A stretch of DNA of 64,000 nt from Ophthalmolycus amberensis. Its lineage: Eukaryota; Chordata; Actinopteri; Perciformes; Zoarcidae. The notes beneath the pieces are model-generated. The model saw nothing but the letters and a program-made list of their open reading frames with translations. It searched no databases and was not told where the DNA came from. The position numbers and the translations under genes were made by a program. Below are positions 46,301 through 61,300 of this stretch, one piece after another. The stretch spans positions 253,024 to 317,023 of the forward strand of contig JAFEUB010001196.1 in assembly GCA_024529925.1 (NCBI GenBank). The letters are read 5' to 3'. Each line of letters begins with the position of its first letter. Positions within the stretch are counted from its first letter, which is position 1.

Positions 46301-49300
46301 TGAAGCTGTTGCATTGCTCCTCTATAGCCTCAGTTGAAGAGGATGGTTGTGGCTTCAGGAGATGGTTTATGGTTAAGAATCGCTGTTTAGAGTTGCCAGG
46401 GTTTTTATTGATTAAGCTGGAATAGTACTGTGAGCAAGCCCGTGCTGCGGTGGTGCAGAACCGGTTGAGGGTCGGCAGAGTTTCACTTTGCATTACGTGA
46501 CCAGGCATGTTTGCAATTTTTTTTGGGGACCGCGGATATCCATTGTTTCAGACAGTTCATAGATTGGTTCAATCAGAAAGAGTGTGATTTTGCTCTGTAG
46601 TTTTGCTTGCATTCAGTATATGATAACACAAGAGACAGAATTTCAGGGTCACAGTGAAATTTGACAACACAAATATGAACTTTTCTCAAATAAAGAGAGA
46701 AATAATTTTCCTGCTTGTAAAGGAAAGACAGATAAACTAGCTTTCATATCCGCGTCACTCCCAAATCCTAATTCTTAAAGGGACCGCACACAATGGATGG
46801 AGAATGGACCTGACAGTGTCAACTTTTGACTTGTTTACTTGTTTTATTATGAGCAGAAGGGAATAAGATGTTGATCAACATTTACATCTATTTTGTTGTC
46901 CGTGTAGTTTTTACATACCAGTGATATTTTATGCTAATTTGGACACTATCACTGAGATAAAGATGAACTAGTTCAGTGTCAAATATACCATTCAATGGAG
47001 AAAAAAAACATGAATAACAACAATAAAAGAACACATTTCAAGTACATCTTAATTATCGAATGATAAATATTGTATGATGGGCTGAAATGGAAGGCACCCA
47101 ATGCATTCACTATAATCAAGTCAAACTAGGATTACAATGTACAGAGAAAAACACTATAGGACTAGATCTGGACAGGACTTTCCGCTTTGACATGATTTTA
47201 ATCAGTCTGAAATTGCTTTCGCGTTGTTTGTCGATTGTGCACACGTCTCTTCAGTTGCATGCCCTTATAAGGAGCTGGCGGGGCGTTTCTGTATGCAAAT
47301 CCAGGTGCACGCGATTTAAGAATCCTCATTCGGGGGAGCACAGCTGAGAACTGTGCTCCCCTGAATGAGGAAGTGCACTTCGGCTGTGTAAGAACCCATT
47401 TTCAGGCGGAGATCTTTTCTGACGTTGGTCTTCCGAAGTCCGTAAGAAAACATTTCAGAAGACACTACAGAAAATGTTCGAGAATGAGGCCCAATGTGTT
47501 TCTGAATTTATTTTTATTGTATTTTGGAGAGCGACAGGGAAAGTCTCCGAGATCGACCGGTCGATCGCGCAGTAGGAGCTGGCTCAAATCGTGGCAGCGG
47601 CAGCTAGTCGAGGCACTTCCTGTTGCAGGCTCAGCTGCCACGACTTTCCGTGGCAGCTGGGCTTGCAACCGGAAGTGACTGCCACTGTATGTGGCAGTTG
47701 CCACTAGCATCTCGTGGCAGCTGCCACTCTTTCGGAGCGGATTCCGCCGTAGTTTAGCCTTTATTTGTCGTTATTTGACATTATATGACAATACATTAAG
47801 GTCATTGAAGGCATGACTGTTGGTAGTTGCAATTAGTTTATTAAAAAAAGGCCGAATTATAATGGTATGGCCACTCGTTTTTGTCAAAAAGCTAATTGCG
47901 GGCTAACTTCAATTGGTACTTGTTGTCCATGGCAACGATAAACACTTTCACGCTGCAGACTAAAGGAATGCAAATTATAAATATGGATGGATATGCATTG
48001 TACTGTTTAGAGTGATAGCAATCCATATAACCTATTGACTTGGATATATATACGCAGTATATAGATATATATACAGTATGCCACAAGTTGTTGCGACAGT
48101 TACCACCGTTTTGTGGTACCTGCCACTACTTTTCGCGACAGTTTTCACTGTTTCCGACTGGTACCACTAGCATCTTGTGGCAGCTGCCACTGTTTCGGAG
48201 CGGATTCCGCCGTAGTTTAGCCTTTATTTGTCGTTATTTGACATTATATGACAATACATTAAGGTCATTGAAGGCATGACTGTTGGTAGTTGCAATTAGT
48301 TTATTAAAAAAAGGCCGAATTATAATGGTATGGCCACTCGTTTTTGTCAAAAAGCTAATTGCGGGCTAACTTCAATTGATACCTGTTGCCCATGGCAACG
48401 ATAAACACTTTCACGCTGCAGACTAAAGGAATGCAAATTGTAAATATGGATGGATATGCATTGTACTGTTTAGAGTGATAGCAATCCATATAACGTGTGG
48501 GTTGTCACAAGTTTTGGGAAAGGTGACATGGCTGTTTGGTCGATGGTTTATTTAAAAAAAAATGTATTGAACAACAAACAATAACAATTTGACGTATTGT
48601 CAATAATAACACAGCAAAATACAGACATTTAAACGAACATACATTGACAGTGAAAGGTTAGTTAGTTACAACACTTGTAAAGCACATGTAGAATAATTAT
48701 TTCTCCTCAAACCTCGAAAACACTTTAAAATTGTTTTTATCAATAAGCTCTGTGCAGAATTTGTCATAGTCCTTCTGTTTATCAAAAACAAAAGTGAAAA
48801 GCTCTGCTGGAGACTCTTCACTTGGGTCATCTTCGCAGTTGTGCAGCTCCTGGAGGGCTTCCTGTTGTTCCTTTTCATCCATGGAAAGGACAGCGGGAAC
48901 TTTAAACCCTCCATCGAATTGTGTCTTGCGACACCAGTCAGCTGCAGCCAGGCTGTCTCTCAGAAGAACATTTACCTGCAGTAAAGAATAAAGTGTACTC
49001 AAAGTATTTATTGTATATTGGTGTTGTAACCAACTAATACTTCAAACTTGTACAGCATTTACAGTACCTAATTAACAAATAGATGTTTTGTAACAACAAA
49101 TGTTGTCTTTGTCAACATATGTGTCATTCAACATCTAAAAGTCAAATCTCTATTTAGAGAAATAAGCAACAAAGAACAAACAGTAATGCTGGATGGGTTC
49201 CATCGAGAGCCTTTCAAATTGAATGGCAGTATATAATAAGATTTACCTGTATTTGTTTATGTAAATTAATACTGACAATAAATAGTTGCAAACCAATTCT

Positions 49301-52300
49301 AGCCAGAGCTTAATCCATGCGCATAATTAAGTACCAATCTTATTAGATATCCTGTGAGTTCACAAAAGCTGCTTAATTTAAGTAGTGAAGTGATTCTATA
49401 TATAGGGCGACTGTGGCTAAGTGGATAGCAGGGCCGTCTTTCAATCAGAGGGTCGGCGGTTCAATCCCTGGCTCCGGTTCTGCTAGTCGCATGTCAATGT
49501 GTCCTTGAGCAAGACACTTAACCCCAAAATGTCTCCCGTAGCTGTGCCTACAGTGTAGAAATGTGATACTCTGAATTGTAAGTCGCTTTGGATAAAAATG
49601 TCTGCTAAATGACTGTAATGTAATATATTGTCTTATGATCATGCAACAGACAATTCCTTCATGGTGGATCTTATGTGAAAGGCTAAATGACATTCATTTA
49701 TATTTACAGTTTTAGTATTTCATGCTAATCCATTTTTTATTGTTTATCAGGCAGCCCAAAATCTATTATTTCTTATTTTTGTATTAAAGAATCTACTTCA
49801 TTCATCTAATCGGTTTATATTCAGCTTAATTGTTATTCCTGTACATGCATGCAATACATAATATGAAGTTCTGATGTTTGTGAATGTGCTGCATGGTTTC
49901 CGCCATCAGGTGTCGCCCTTGAGCACATGAATCCGTAAAAAGTTATTTCAGCAAAAAATAGAATTAGTCTTGTGGATTAAATCAAATATACTCTGCTTTG
50001 TTGTTTAATGCAGAATAAAGTCACTGTAAATCAAACTACGCACCAGCATCTGTGTCTCTGACTGCAAAGATTTTAACATTTCTTACCTCTTCTGTGCTTT
50101 CTCTGTCACTTGTTGACAACTCTGGAGCACTGAAAAAATATATATTATCTGTAAATGAACCACTGCCACATTCAGTCATTACAGTTATGTCAACTTCACA
50201 TGCAAAACCACTCTTAGCCAGGATTGGCATAATGGATTTAGTGATGTTACACATATGCATGCTCACCCACAATTCAAACACAAGTCATGTAGTCTACCTT
50301 TTCTCTTTATATGTGTTCTCCAGCAGCACAGATTCTGCCTGGTATCTGCACATGTTGCTGGTCCTTTGCAACCACTGAATCACAACCTACAAAAATGTAT
50401 CGATAATAATAATTATAAAGTATGTTAAATCAATTTGACAGTTTTTACCAAATGTTAATTGTCAGTTATTACATACATACATTTATATTTCATTTAAATT
50501 GATACTTACCTGTACCAGGTTACCCAGTTAAGTTAGCACATTGATACTAAGTTATTCTTCCAGTTGTAGTTTTGGTTTATATTCTCCAAATGGTGTTCTC
50601 AAATGCCTATTGACACTTGTATCTCTCAGAGGCCTATGCCATTAATAACTCACTCATTTTCTGCTGTAAACGTAATTCTGAAAGTAATTGTTAATTTGGT
50701 ACACATCCTCAATAGCTCACCTCTGGCAAAATGACCTCTGTGATGAATAGCTGCTTCTCAGCTACAGTTCCAGGCACTGACAGTAGTCTTTCCAGACGTT
50801 GGATAATCTGTTCTGTCTGGGAAAACAAGTAAATAAGAAACAAATAAAACACTTTTTGTATACCATCCTGAAAGAGGAGAACAAGAAAATGTCACGGTAA
50901 CATTTCTCTATCAATCTATTCCTACCTTTTCCCCTCCTCTGCCTAAAATGCTGTGTGTACAAATAAGACAAAAAGAGCACACTCTACCTTCATGCCACTG
51001 AATAAAGTGAAATGTTCACTGTAATATTTTCGAAGGGCTGCATCCAATCCTCTGTGTTTCCACAGATACATTCTGTTGGAGAGAAAATGCCCACTCTGCA
51101 GATTTCTTTCCAAGTCCTGAAATATAAGATGTATATGTAGTTGTAGATTCAGTGTTATGTATAATTAGTGAATACCATTTTTATATGAAAAACCTTTGTA
51201 CAGCTCAATGGAGAAAATGTACTATGTATGTTATTACCTTTATTTCTTCATCCTGAAGAATTTCTTTAACAGACTCCAAGATGTTGTCTCTGTTTAAGAC
51301 AGAAGCATTGCCTGAATTTGACGAAAATCTTTACATGTTGTAGTTTTACAACATACACCTTTAATTACCATGTATCAAATTTTACATTGGTTATACTGTA
51401 CATATAACTAGCTTGTTGCCAGTATATATTGTAAATCGCTAAAGGCTATGAATGTTGTTTGGGTAATCGTATATTTCTTTGTCATTAACAGTCTTTTTTA
51501 CGTTATCTATTTATTTATTTGTTAATTTTACAATGTTATTATGTGTTAACTCCAGTGATCCATGAATTATGTTAAATATATGATACTTTAATATAGAACA
51601 TAAAACTGAAAATTATTGGAGACACTAAGGGAAATTCTTCCCTAATTTATATCAAACGCAACCAAAACAATTGTCACTTTTATATCAATCAACGAATGAA
51701 TGAGATGATTCTTACACATCTGGGACAATGTTGCATCCACAAAAGAAATCCTTTGATGTCCAGTCACCTTCCACACCAGCACACTCAAAATGCAGCCAAT
51801 TTTTGCAAGTTGAGCATTGAACCCATTGGTAGTTCTTTATGTGGTCATGGAAAACCCAATGAAAAAACAGAGGTGGGACAACTTCCAATATTCCACAATC
51901 ATTTTTAATTACTGTCAGGTTCGTCAATTGCAAATATTCCAAAATGTATTTTCCCTCGAATCATAAGTTACTTACATAAAACTGAACTTTTCAAAAAAAA
52001 TAAAATAGAGTTGAGTTGCAACTCATGTTGCACATACCTGGTTGCCCCAGTTGCTCGCTGGAACAAACATGACTTTTTTTTGGGCAACAAGTACCAATTG
52101 AAGTTAGCCCGCAATTAGCTTGTTGACAAAAACGAGTGGCCATACCATTATAATTCGGCCTTTTTTTAATAAACTAATTACAACTACCAACAGTCATGCC
52201 TTCAATGACCTTAATGTATTGTCATATAATGTCAAATAACGACAAATAAAGGCTAAACTACGGCGGAATCCGCTCCGAAACAGTGGCAGCTGCCACAAGA

Positions 52301-55300
52301 TGCTAGTGGTACCAGTCGGAAACAGTGAAAACTGTCGCGAAAAGTAGTGGCAGGTACCACAAAACGGTGGTAACTGTCGCAACAACTTGTGGCATACTGT
52401 ATATATATCTATATACTGCGTATATATATCCAAGTCAATAGGTTATATGGATTGCTATCACTCTAAACAGTACAATGCATATCCATCCATATTTATAATT
52501 TGCATTCCTTTAGTCTGCAGCGTGAAAGTGTTTATCGTTGCCATGGACAACAAGTACCAATTGAAGTTAGCCCGCAATTAGCTTTTTGACAAAAACGAGT
52601 GGCCATACCATTATAATTCGGCCTTTTTTTAATAAACTAATTGCAACTACCAACAGTCATGCCTTCAATGACCTTAATGTATTGTCATATAATGTCAAAT
52701 AACGACAAATAAAGGCTAAACTACGGCGGAATCCGCTCCGAAACAGTGGCAGCTGCCACAAGATGCTAGTGGTACCAGTCGGAAACAGTGAAAACTGTCG
52801 CGAAAAGTAGTGGCAGGTACCACAAAACGGTGGTAACTGTCGCAACAACTTGTGGCATACTGTATATATATCTATATACTGCGTATATATATCCAAGTCA
52901 ATAGGTTATATGGATTGCTATCACTCTAAACAGTACAATGCATATCCATCCATATTTATAATTTGCATTCCTTTAGTCTGCAGCGTGAAAGTGTTTATCG
53001 TTGCCATGGACAACAAGTACCAATTGAAGTTAGCCCGCAATTAGCTTTTTGACAAAAACGAGTGGCCATACCATTATAATTCGGCCTTTTTTTAATAAAC
53101 TAATTGCAACTACCAACAGTCATGCCTTCAATGACCTTAATGTATTGTCACATAATGTCAAATAACGACAAATAAAGGCTAAACTACGGCGGAATCCGCT
53201 CCGAAAGAGTGGCAGCTGCCACGAGATGCTAGTGGTGCCAGTCGGAAACAGTGAAAACTGTCGCGAAAAGTAGTGGCAGGTACCACAAAACGGTGGTAAC
53301 TGTCGCAACAACTTGTGGCATACTGTATATATATCTATATACTGCGTATATATATCCAAGTCAATAGGTTATGTGGATTGCTATCACTCTAAACAGTACA
53401 ATGCATATCCATCCATATTTATAATTTGCATTCCTTTAGTCTGCAGCGTGAAAGTGTTTATCGTTGCCATGGGCAACAGGTATCAACTGAAGTTAGCCCG
53501 CAATTAGCTTGTTAACAAAAACGAGTGGCCATACCATTACAATTCTGCCTTTTTTTAATAAACTAATTACAACTACCAACAGTCATGCCTTCAATGACCT
53601 TAATGTTTGGTCACATAATGTCAAATAACGACAAATAAAGGCTAAACTACCGCGGAATCCGCTCCGAAATGCTGGCAGCTGCCACAAGATGCTAGTGGCA
53701 GCTGCCACATACAGTGGCAATCACTTCCTGTTGCAAGCCCAGCTGCCACGGAAAGTCGTGGCAGCTGAGCTTGCAACAGGAAGTGCCTGTACTAGCTGCC
53801 GCTGCCACGATTTGAGCTTGCCCTTTCTCCGATCGCGATCGACGGGTTGGCGACCACTGATCTAGAACATTGTTTCTGGAAAAGACGCATAGCTGTTAAG
53901 TTTTTTAAATGTTATTGCAATGTCCTCTCAACAAGGTGAAAAAAGACCAATACCAAGCAATCAAGAATCAATAGCTAACAACATGAAAATGACAGCCTGA
54001 TTGAAGCAATATTCCTGTCTTGCTAATATGTGTCTGTCTGCTTTGTTTAATTCTAGTCGACCATTGAGCTGTTTGTGAACAGGTTGGATTCAGTGGAGTC
54101 TGTTCTGCCTTATGAATATACTGCGTAAGTGCAAAGTGCTTAACACTGTACCAATGTGTCTGTGTTGTAGCTTATGTATGTTTTTTTTCATTTTATCCCT
54201 TTTGAGTTATTCCCTCAGGCTGCACAACTTGCTTCTCTGTGCATTATTTTTGTCCAAAAGCATTATAGAATTATTGTTGCAGTTTAAAGCTAAAGTGGAT
54301 AAATAGGTAAATATTGAGCCATTAAATGCATAAACTGTAACAGAGAACACCTTTACTTATGCGATAAGTTGTTTACTCTTTTCTTTAATTTATTATTTTC
54401 ATGGCTTTAATCACATTAGACTTAATGTAAATAGTAAATTCTGGTTATGAAAACCATTATTGTCTGGATGTAGATTTGCTTCACTCAGCAGCCAAAAATA
54501 GAAATGGTAATGTATTGAGTGGCTGGTAGATTTTGGAATAATAAAAGTTAATTTCCAACAATGATCAGAACTGTTGAAAGCATGATGATAATTTCAGCGT
54601 GATTAAAACAACACAGCAGCAGTTGTCTTATTTCATTCAAGGGAGTTTCAACAGTGTGTCTGTACTAATGGAAGCAGAGAGCCTCTATGTCTTATCCATT
54701 TTGAGTTCTCTCATCTGGAAATCTACTGTGTAATGTTAATTAAATGGCTTTTAATGTATTCTGCCCCAATATTTTAAACAGTTGCCTCCTGTTTGCGTAG
54801 GTTCGACTTTTGCTCAGAGAAAACAATGAAACGTCCATCGGAGAATCTGGGCCAGGTTCTTTTTGGGGAGAGGATCGAACCCTCACCATACAAGGTAACA
54901 CACATCTACAGAAACACACACACAGACACACACTTTTACAGCAACAAACATTGAAACACTCATTCACTTCACTGTTGAGGGGATGTTGAATTCCTTCAAT
55001 GAAGTCTTTCAGTGGCAATGTTTACATACACAAAATACACACAGAAGGTTGTTGTTTGCAGATGCAATCTACTCTTTTTAGGCCAGGTACAGAAAATTGG
55101 ATTATAGCTGAGACAACTGGGGGGCTCAGGGGATAGAGTGGGTCCTCCTCTAATCACAAGGTTGGCAGTTCGATCTCTGGCTCCTCCTGTCCGCATGTCT
55201 TTGAGCGAGACACTGAATCCCAAGTTGCTCACCTGGCCTCCTGAATGTGACGTTAAAAATGAAGGACTTTAAGATCTAGGACTATATTAGGCTGACTGGG

Positions 55301-58300
55301 GTGGGCGGTAAACCACAAATTAATTGCATTACAATTACATTATGGGGCAGGGTCCTCCTTCCAAAACACATGTAGGTCAAGACCTCATTTTCATTCTTAT
55401 TTGAAGCCAATAAACACATTTGCATTTTTTTTTTAAATATGCTTTACTCTCTTAAGATATGTTCCCTTACATTGCCAATAGAGTGAAGATTGGTAGATTC
55501 ATGTTTTGTGTGTAGTATCCTTTTTTAAATTTTGTAGTACCCTAATATAATAACGTCACCGCAAAACTCCCCGAAGATTCTGTGCTAAAAATTTCTGTTC
55601 TGTCGCCCACCCCTAAGACTGAACAGGCAACAACTTTCCCAAGTCCTACCAGGCTAATGAATAACATTACAGGTTAGGGGTTAAGAATAAGGCATACTTA
55701 AGCAAACAATTGCTATCATGCTGAAATTCTGGTCAGTGTTTTAAACAAAACTATCCAGATAATCACTTTCAATGAGACATAATACAATGTCAAAAAAATT
55801 ATATTTTCAAATGAGTTTAGTTGTAAATGTAGCACAGTGGAGAATGATTTTTAATAGTGATGGCAAACAAACAAAACCCAGTTGTTACGGTGTCAAAGAG
55901 CACACACATACTAACTATGTCCTGTGTGTCAGTTTGAGTTTAAGAAACCTGCGGCGTGTCAGAAGGTGTGTACCAGAACCTACAACACCAACAACCCATT
56001 AGACAAAGCCAAACTGGACTTCCTCAAGAAAGGCATGTTACTCAACTACCAGCATCACTGGTATGTATGGTTCACTGACATACACATATCATAAAGTAAG
56101 GAAATGCAACCAAATCTTTAAAGACTTACATACACCAAAACACTGTATGATGTGGAAAACTTGTAATTTTGGTCAACCTTCATTTTGATAAATAGTAGAA
56201 ACTATATGAGTTGGTTTGATCAGTTGTCCTAACTTTATGTTGGAAGGAGTAGTAAGGGGAGCGTACTGTCCCCCTGAGTGTGTTATCAGCCAACACGATG
56301 AGTTTCAGATCACACGGTCAGGGTTCCCACGGTACCTGGAAACCATGGAAAACATGGAATTAGTTTTTTCATTTTCCAGGTTTGGAAAAGTCATGGAAAC
56401 TGAGCAAAAGTTAACATTTACATGGAAATTGAAACAGTTGTCCTGGAAAATTTTATTGGATGATGTGTAAAATAGTAATAAAATGAAACTATTGAGCACA
56501 GAATTAAGATGAGTTTATAAAAACCCTTTACATGTGAACAGCTTTTACTGTAGATAGAAATGGATGATCCCATGTTGTAGAGCAGGGATTCCCAAAGTGT
56601 GGTGCGCGAGCTGCCTCTAGGGGGTGCGCAAGAGGAAAAATGTAATGGTGGTCTAATGGTGCAGTCCTGTCTCCTAAAAATTACGTTCCCCCAAAACTAA
56701 AATGCATTCTCAATTAAGTTTGACTAAAAACGTATTTTCTCCCTGATTACGTTTGTGTTTGACATATTACAAATACTCCCGGATTTTACACGCGGGCCTT
56801 TGTGGAGGTATTGTAGCCGCGTAATGTTCCTCGTTGCTCGGCCTGGATGAGCGCGTTTCTGCTGGAGACAGGCGGGGTGTTTTGGTGGTATCTCGGCCGA
56901 CAACTCTGTGTTGTTCCCGTGCGTGAATGAGCGCATTTCTGCCGGAGACAGGCGGCGTGTTGTGGTAGTATTCTGACCGCGTAATAGGGAGAAGGAGAGG
57001 CGGTGGTGGTGTTAAAATGTTGATTAGAAACGTATTTGTAATACGTCAATGTAATAAGACAAACGTAATCAGGGAGAAAATACGTTTTTGGTCAAACGTA
57101 TTTGAGAATGCATTTTAGTTTTGGGGGAACGTAATTTTTAGGAGACAGTCGGTGCAGTGAGGTTCTGGCTGTCTGGGTCTACAAAACACGCTTGTTGTTC
57201 ATCTACAGCTTGTTGCATCATTTCATGCATTGATATTATCAATAAGACATAATCTCTAAGCATTTACAATGTAGACTTGACTGGCACATCTTTTAAATCA
57301 AGTAAGTAGTCAGGTGTCCTAGGGGGTTGTGTGTGTGAGGGGAGGGGGGCGCGGATGGGGGTGGAAAGCTTCAGGGGCCTATAGATCATCACTTAATATG
57401 GTACCTAGAAAATCAGGAGGTAGCATGGAAATTTTTTTCAAGGCAAGCGTGGGAACCCTGAAGGTGTGTGAGACAGCCATGGGATTATGAGAAGTCTGAG
57501 TTGTAAAACAATCCCTGTGGTTCATCAGGCAAGGTATAAATACTGCAACAGCACAGCCCTCTGGACAAAAGTAGATATGAGTGGAGGCTGACAAGGAAGT
57601 ATGCTAGCTCAAAAAAAGGCAAGATGCAGATAAAACTCCCAGTGTTTTAGCCATAGTTTTAACATCTCCACAAGTGAACTAATACAACAACAGAACATAT
57701 CAAACTGGACTAAAGTACACAAGAAATGTTGCAACATCTAAGCAGCTTGAAACAATTCAATAAACTCCAACGAAACAGTTTTTGTCCTAGGTGGCTAAAA
57801 TTTGGACTTTGAAGGTCCGTGCTGCCGTGGCTTGAGGCATTATGTTTTCGGGTTAATTTGTCCGTCCGTCCGGTCCATTCTTGTGTGTGCGATATCTCCC
57901 ACCTTGAGGAAAATTTCTTCGAATTTGTACATTAACTAAAGATGCACCGATCGATCGTCTGCCGGTCAGTCTCATATTTCCGATTATTTGCACATTTACT
58001 CACATGTGCCGCATGATAGTTTTACTTCGGCAAACAGCAGCACAGACGTTGATGTCACAGACTTTAAACACTCTTTAAAACATTTGGAACAACTAACTTA
58101 ACGAGACACTTATTATATTGCAATCTATTGCCATGCATGCTACTCAGAGTAATCACAGTGACAGGGTCGTCTGCCGTCAGTCTCTCCCCATCACAATCCT
58201 GCTTATAACGGAACTAACAGCTGATGTTAACGGAGGTTGCATTGACTTGCATTATGATGCCTTCAAGCATTTCTGTAAAAATGAGAATTATTGTTTTATT

Positions 58301-61300
58301 AAACATCACAATCCAATACGATGAAATTTCAAAAAACACCCAGTGTTTCCACTGGCCGTTAGCAGTTGTAGGAGAACTGCAAGGAGAGGAAGAAGGGAGT
58401 GAGACGGCGTCAGGACGTGGGCAAGAGATGGTCTGGTAGTGGATCGAATAAATAAAAAAGGCGGGAGTATATTACTAACAAACGTGGCGATTTAAAATGT
58501 AACAACAAACAAAATTGATCCATATAGAACAAGTGGTGGTGGGTGATGTGGTGGTGTCAAATGTGAGGTGGACTTAAATGCTTATGTGAGAATCCATATG
58601 GAAATACATTAAGGGATGTGTTAAACAGGTAAGTGTATAACACGCTTGGTGCTATTGTGTTAGTAAATGTGTCTGCAGATACTTTTTATCGTTATAACAT
58701 CTTATAAGTAAGTCTCTGGCATGTGTCGTGTCAAAAGACCAAGTTCGGTACGCTGTTGTCAGTACATTAGTGAGCATCACAGGCTTTTGTTTTGTGTGTC
58801 TGTGTGAAGGATTGTGGATAACATGCCAGTCACTTGGTGCTATGATGTTGAAGATGGACAGAAGTTCTGTAATCCTGGTTTCCCTATTGGCTGTTTCGTC
58901 ACAGAAGCAGGTCGACCCAAAGATGCCTGCGTGGTCAACGTGAGTGGGTTGCACATGGACACACGCAAAGCCCTCTTCAACAGTATAACTAACATTTAAT
59001 CAATCCAGCATATTCACAAAAGACTAGTAATTTACAAGATTCAATCTGTATTAAAATGAGAAAATTAGACAGTGGTCTCTGTGACACTGACACTGTTGGC
59101 AGCTACTAAATACTGTAACATTAGGTTTTTAAGGCCACTATGCATGGAATCTATCAACCTATTGTCAAATCTTTTTTTTTTTAATTTTTTAATTTCTTTT
59201 ATTTTTAATTTTTTTAACAAGTTCGTCTTTAGTGTCTATGGGTCAGATTTGCTGTGGGGTTGAAACGGGTCAGCGGCATGCATCACTGTCTGCCACAGTG
59301 ACATTTTGCATTTGTTTCTGCCCACAATGTCAGAATGCTTCATATCCTACACATCGTTGTTACTGTAATACCACATTATAACCCTGTCTGTGCTTTGAAC
59401 CTTTTGTGTCTCAATTTTTTTTTCCAGTCTAATTTTAATGAGAAGGATGCTTTTTACATCTTTAACCATGTGGACATCACCATCCATTACCACATCGTTG
59501 AGAATGAACAACTGGGAGCTCGATTGGTTGCTGCCAAGATTGAACCTAAAAGGTGACAGTTTTAGCTGGTATGGAGCTGTCCTGAACCAGTGACCTCACA
59601 GATGATTAATATTACATCCACCTGTTATATAGTTTTGTCATCCTGATGTCATCTTCACCCTTTATATTGCATATATATTTGTGCATTGGTTATATTGTTT
59701 CATTGTTCATTTGAAACCTTTTAAAACATTTGTTAGAAGCATTCTGGAGCTTGACTTCAGCTCAATGTGGGGTAGTTTTACATTTGAGTCAACTGTAGAA
59801 CTTTTTAGGGATGCTACTCTGGTGCTGGCCACTGGTATGAAAGCCATTCGTTCCACCGACTAGTAGAATGTTAAGGTATTCATTAGCCTTCTTTTAGGTC
59901 CTGCCTGCATTGTGATCAGATCTCAATATGCAAATGAACTGGTAAACTTTACTTCTTTAATCTTTTTCTTTTGTCTTACTTTCTCCATCCAGCTATGACA
60001 ACTCTAATGAAGATAGCCCTGCTTGTTCTGGGGGCCAAAGTTCCTGAGAAACAAACACACAGGAGTGTTTGAGATCCCATACACTTACTCTGTCAACTTT
60101 GTGGTTAGTACAATTGTGCTGTCTCTGTGTTTATGCTGTTTTGTTGGGCTCTAAAGAAGACCTTGGCTAGAAACTGAAAATTGCCCATGCTGGAATGTGG
60201 AGGAAGTAAAAAATGTAATGACACTCATGTAGTTATGCTTGTTAAAGACATTTCAAATTAAAGATGGGACCAGTGCAGTGCAAAAACGTGATTTTACCAA
60301 TCTTTTTTCTTTCTTAACTAAAAGCTTTTCTCCAGGGCTTTGGAGAGCCATTGCGTCTTGAACTGCACGCAACTGTAATCGGTTGGACGCATGTGCTCTG
60401 CCTGGTTTCAACATTCTTCTCTGTAGTGTAAATACATTGACACAATGCACAAAAATATGTAGTGTAACTGGTACAAAAGATGTAGAGTAGAGAAATTCCC
60501 AGTATTTATACTGAGGAAATACATTTAACTCATTAAATTCACCTTGGGGCACCACCCTATATCTACCGGTATGTATGCATGTATGTATGCATGCATGTAT
60601 GTATGCATGCATGTATGTATGCATGCATGTATGCATGCATGTATGTATGCATGTATGTATGCATGCATGTATGCATGTATGTATGCATGTATGCATGCAT
60701 GTATGTATGCATGCATGTATGTATGCATGCGTGTATGCATGTATGCGTGCATGCATGTATGCGTGCATGCATGTATGCGTGCATGCATGTATGCGTGCAT
60801 GCATGTATGCGTGCATGCATGTATGCGTGCATGCATGTATGCGTGCATGCATGTATGCGTGCATGCATGTATGCGTGCATGCATGTATGCGTGCATGCAA
60901 TGTATGCGTGCATGCATGTATGCGTGCATGCATGTATGCGTGCATGCATGTATGCGTGCATGCATGTATGCGTGCATGCATGTATGCGTGCATGCATGTA
61001 TGCGTGCATGCATGTATGCGTGCATGCATGTATGCGTGCATGCATGTATGCGTGCATGCATGTATGCGTGCATGCATGTATGCGTGCATGCATGTATGCG
61101 TGCATGCATGTATGCGTGCATGCATGTATGCGTGCATGCATGTATGCGTGCATGCATGTATGCGTGCATGCATGTATGCGTGCATGCATGCATGTGTGCG
61201 TGCATGCATGTGTGCGTGCATGCATGTGTGCGTGCATGCATGTATGCGTGCATGCATGTGTGCGTGCATGCATGTGTGCGTGCATGCATGTATGCGTGCA

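Larger units (their letters stand above)
47560..53862 (-). mobile_element. unclassified transposon with 463-bp tandem repeats in its inverted arms
   Basis: The left arm (about 47,575-48,497) and right arm (about 52,085-53,862) are inverted copies. The right edge ends GGTTGGCGACCACTG at 53,862, like a hAT terminus. The left edge matches only from GTCGATCGCG inward, so that end looks truncated or replaced, and I found no matching target duplication. Arms consist of iterated 463-bp units rich in GTGGCAGCTGCCAC palindromes, and their outer parts share AAATCGTGGCAGCGGCAGCTAGT. The 3.6-kb core holds an eight-exon gene on the minus strand and no recognisable DDE transposase. Confidence 0.7.

Noticed and set aside
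47892..53507. Repeated 64- and 79-codon frames
   Set aside because: Same chance frames in each copy of the 463-bp repeat, on both strands.
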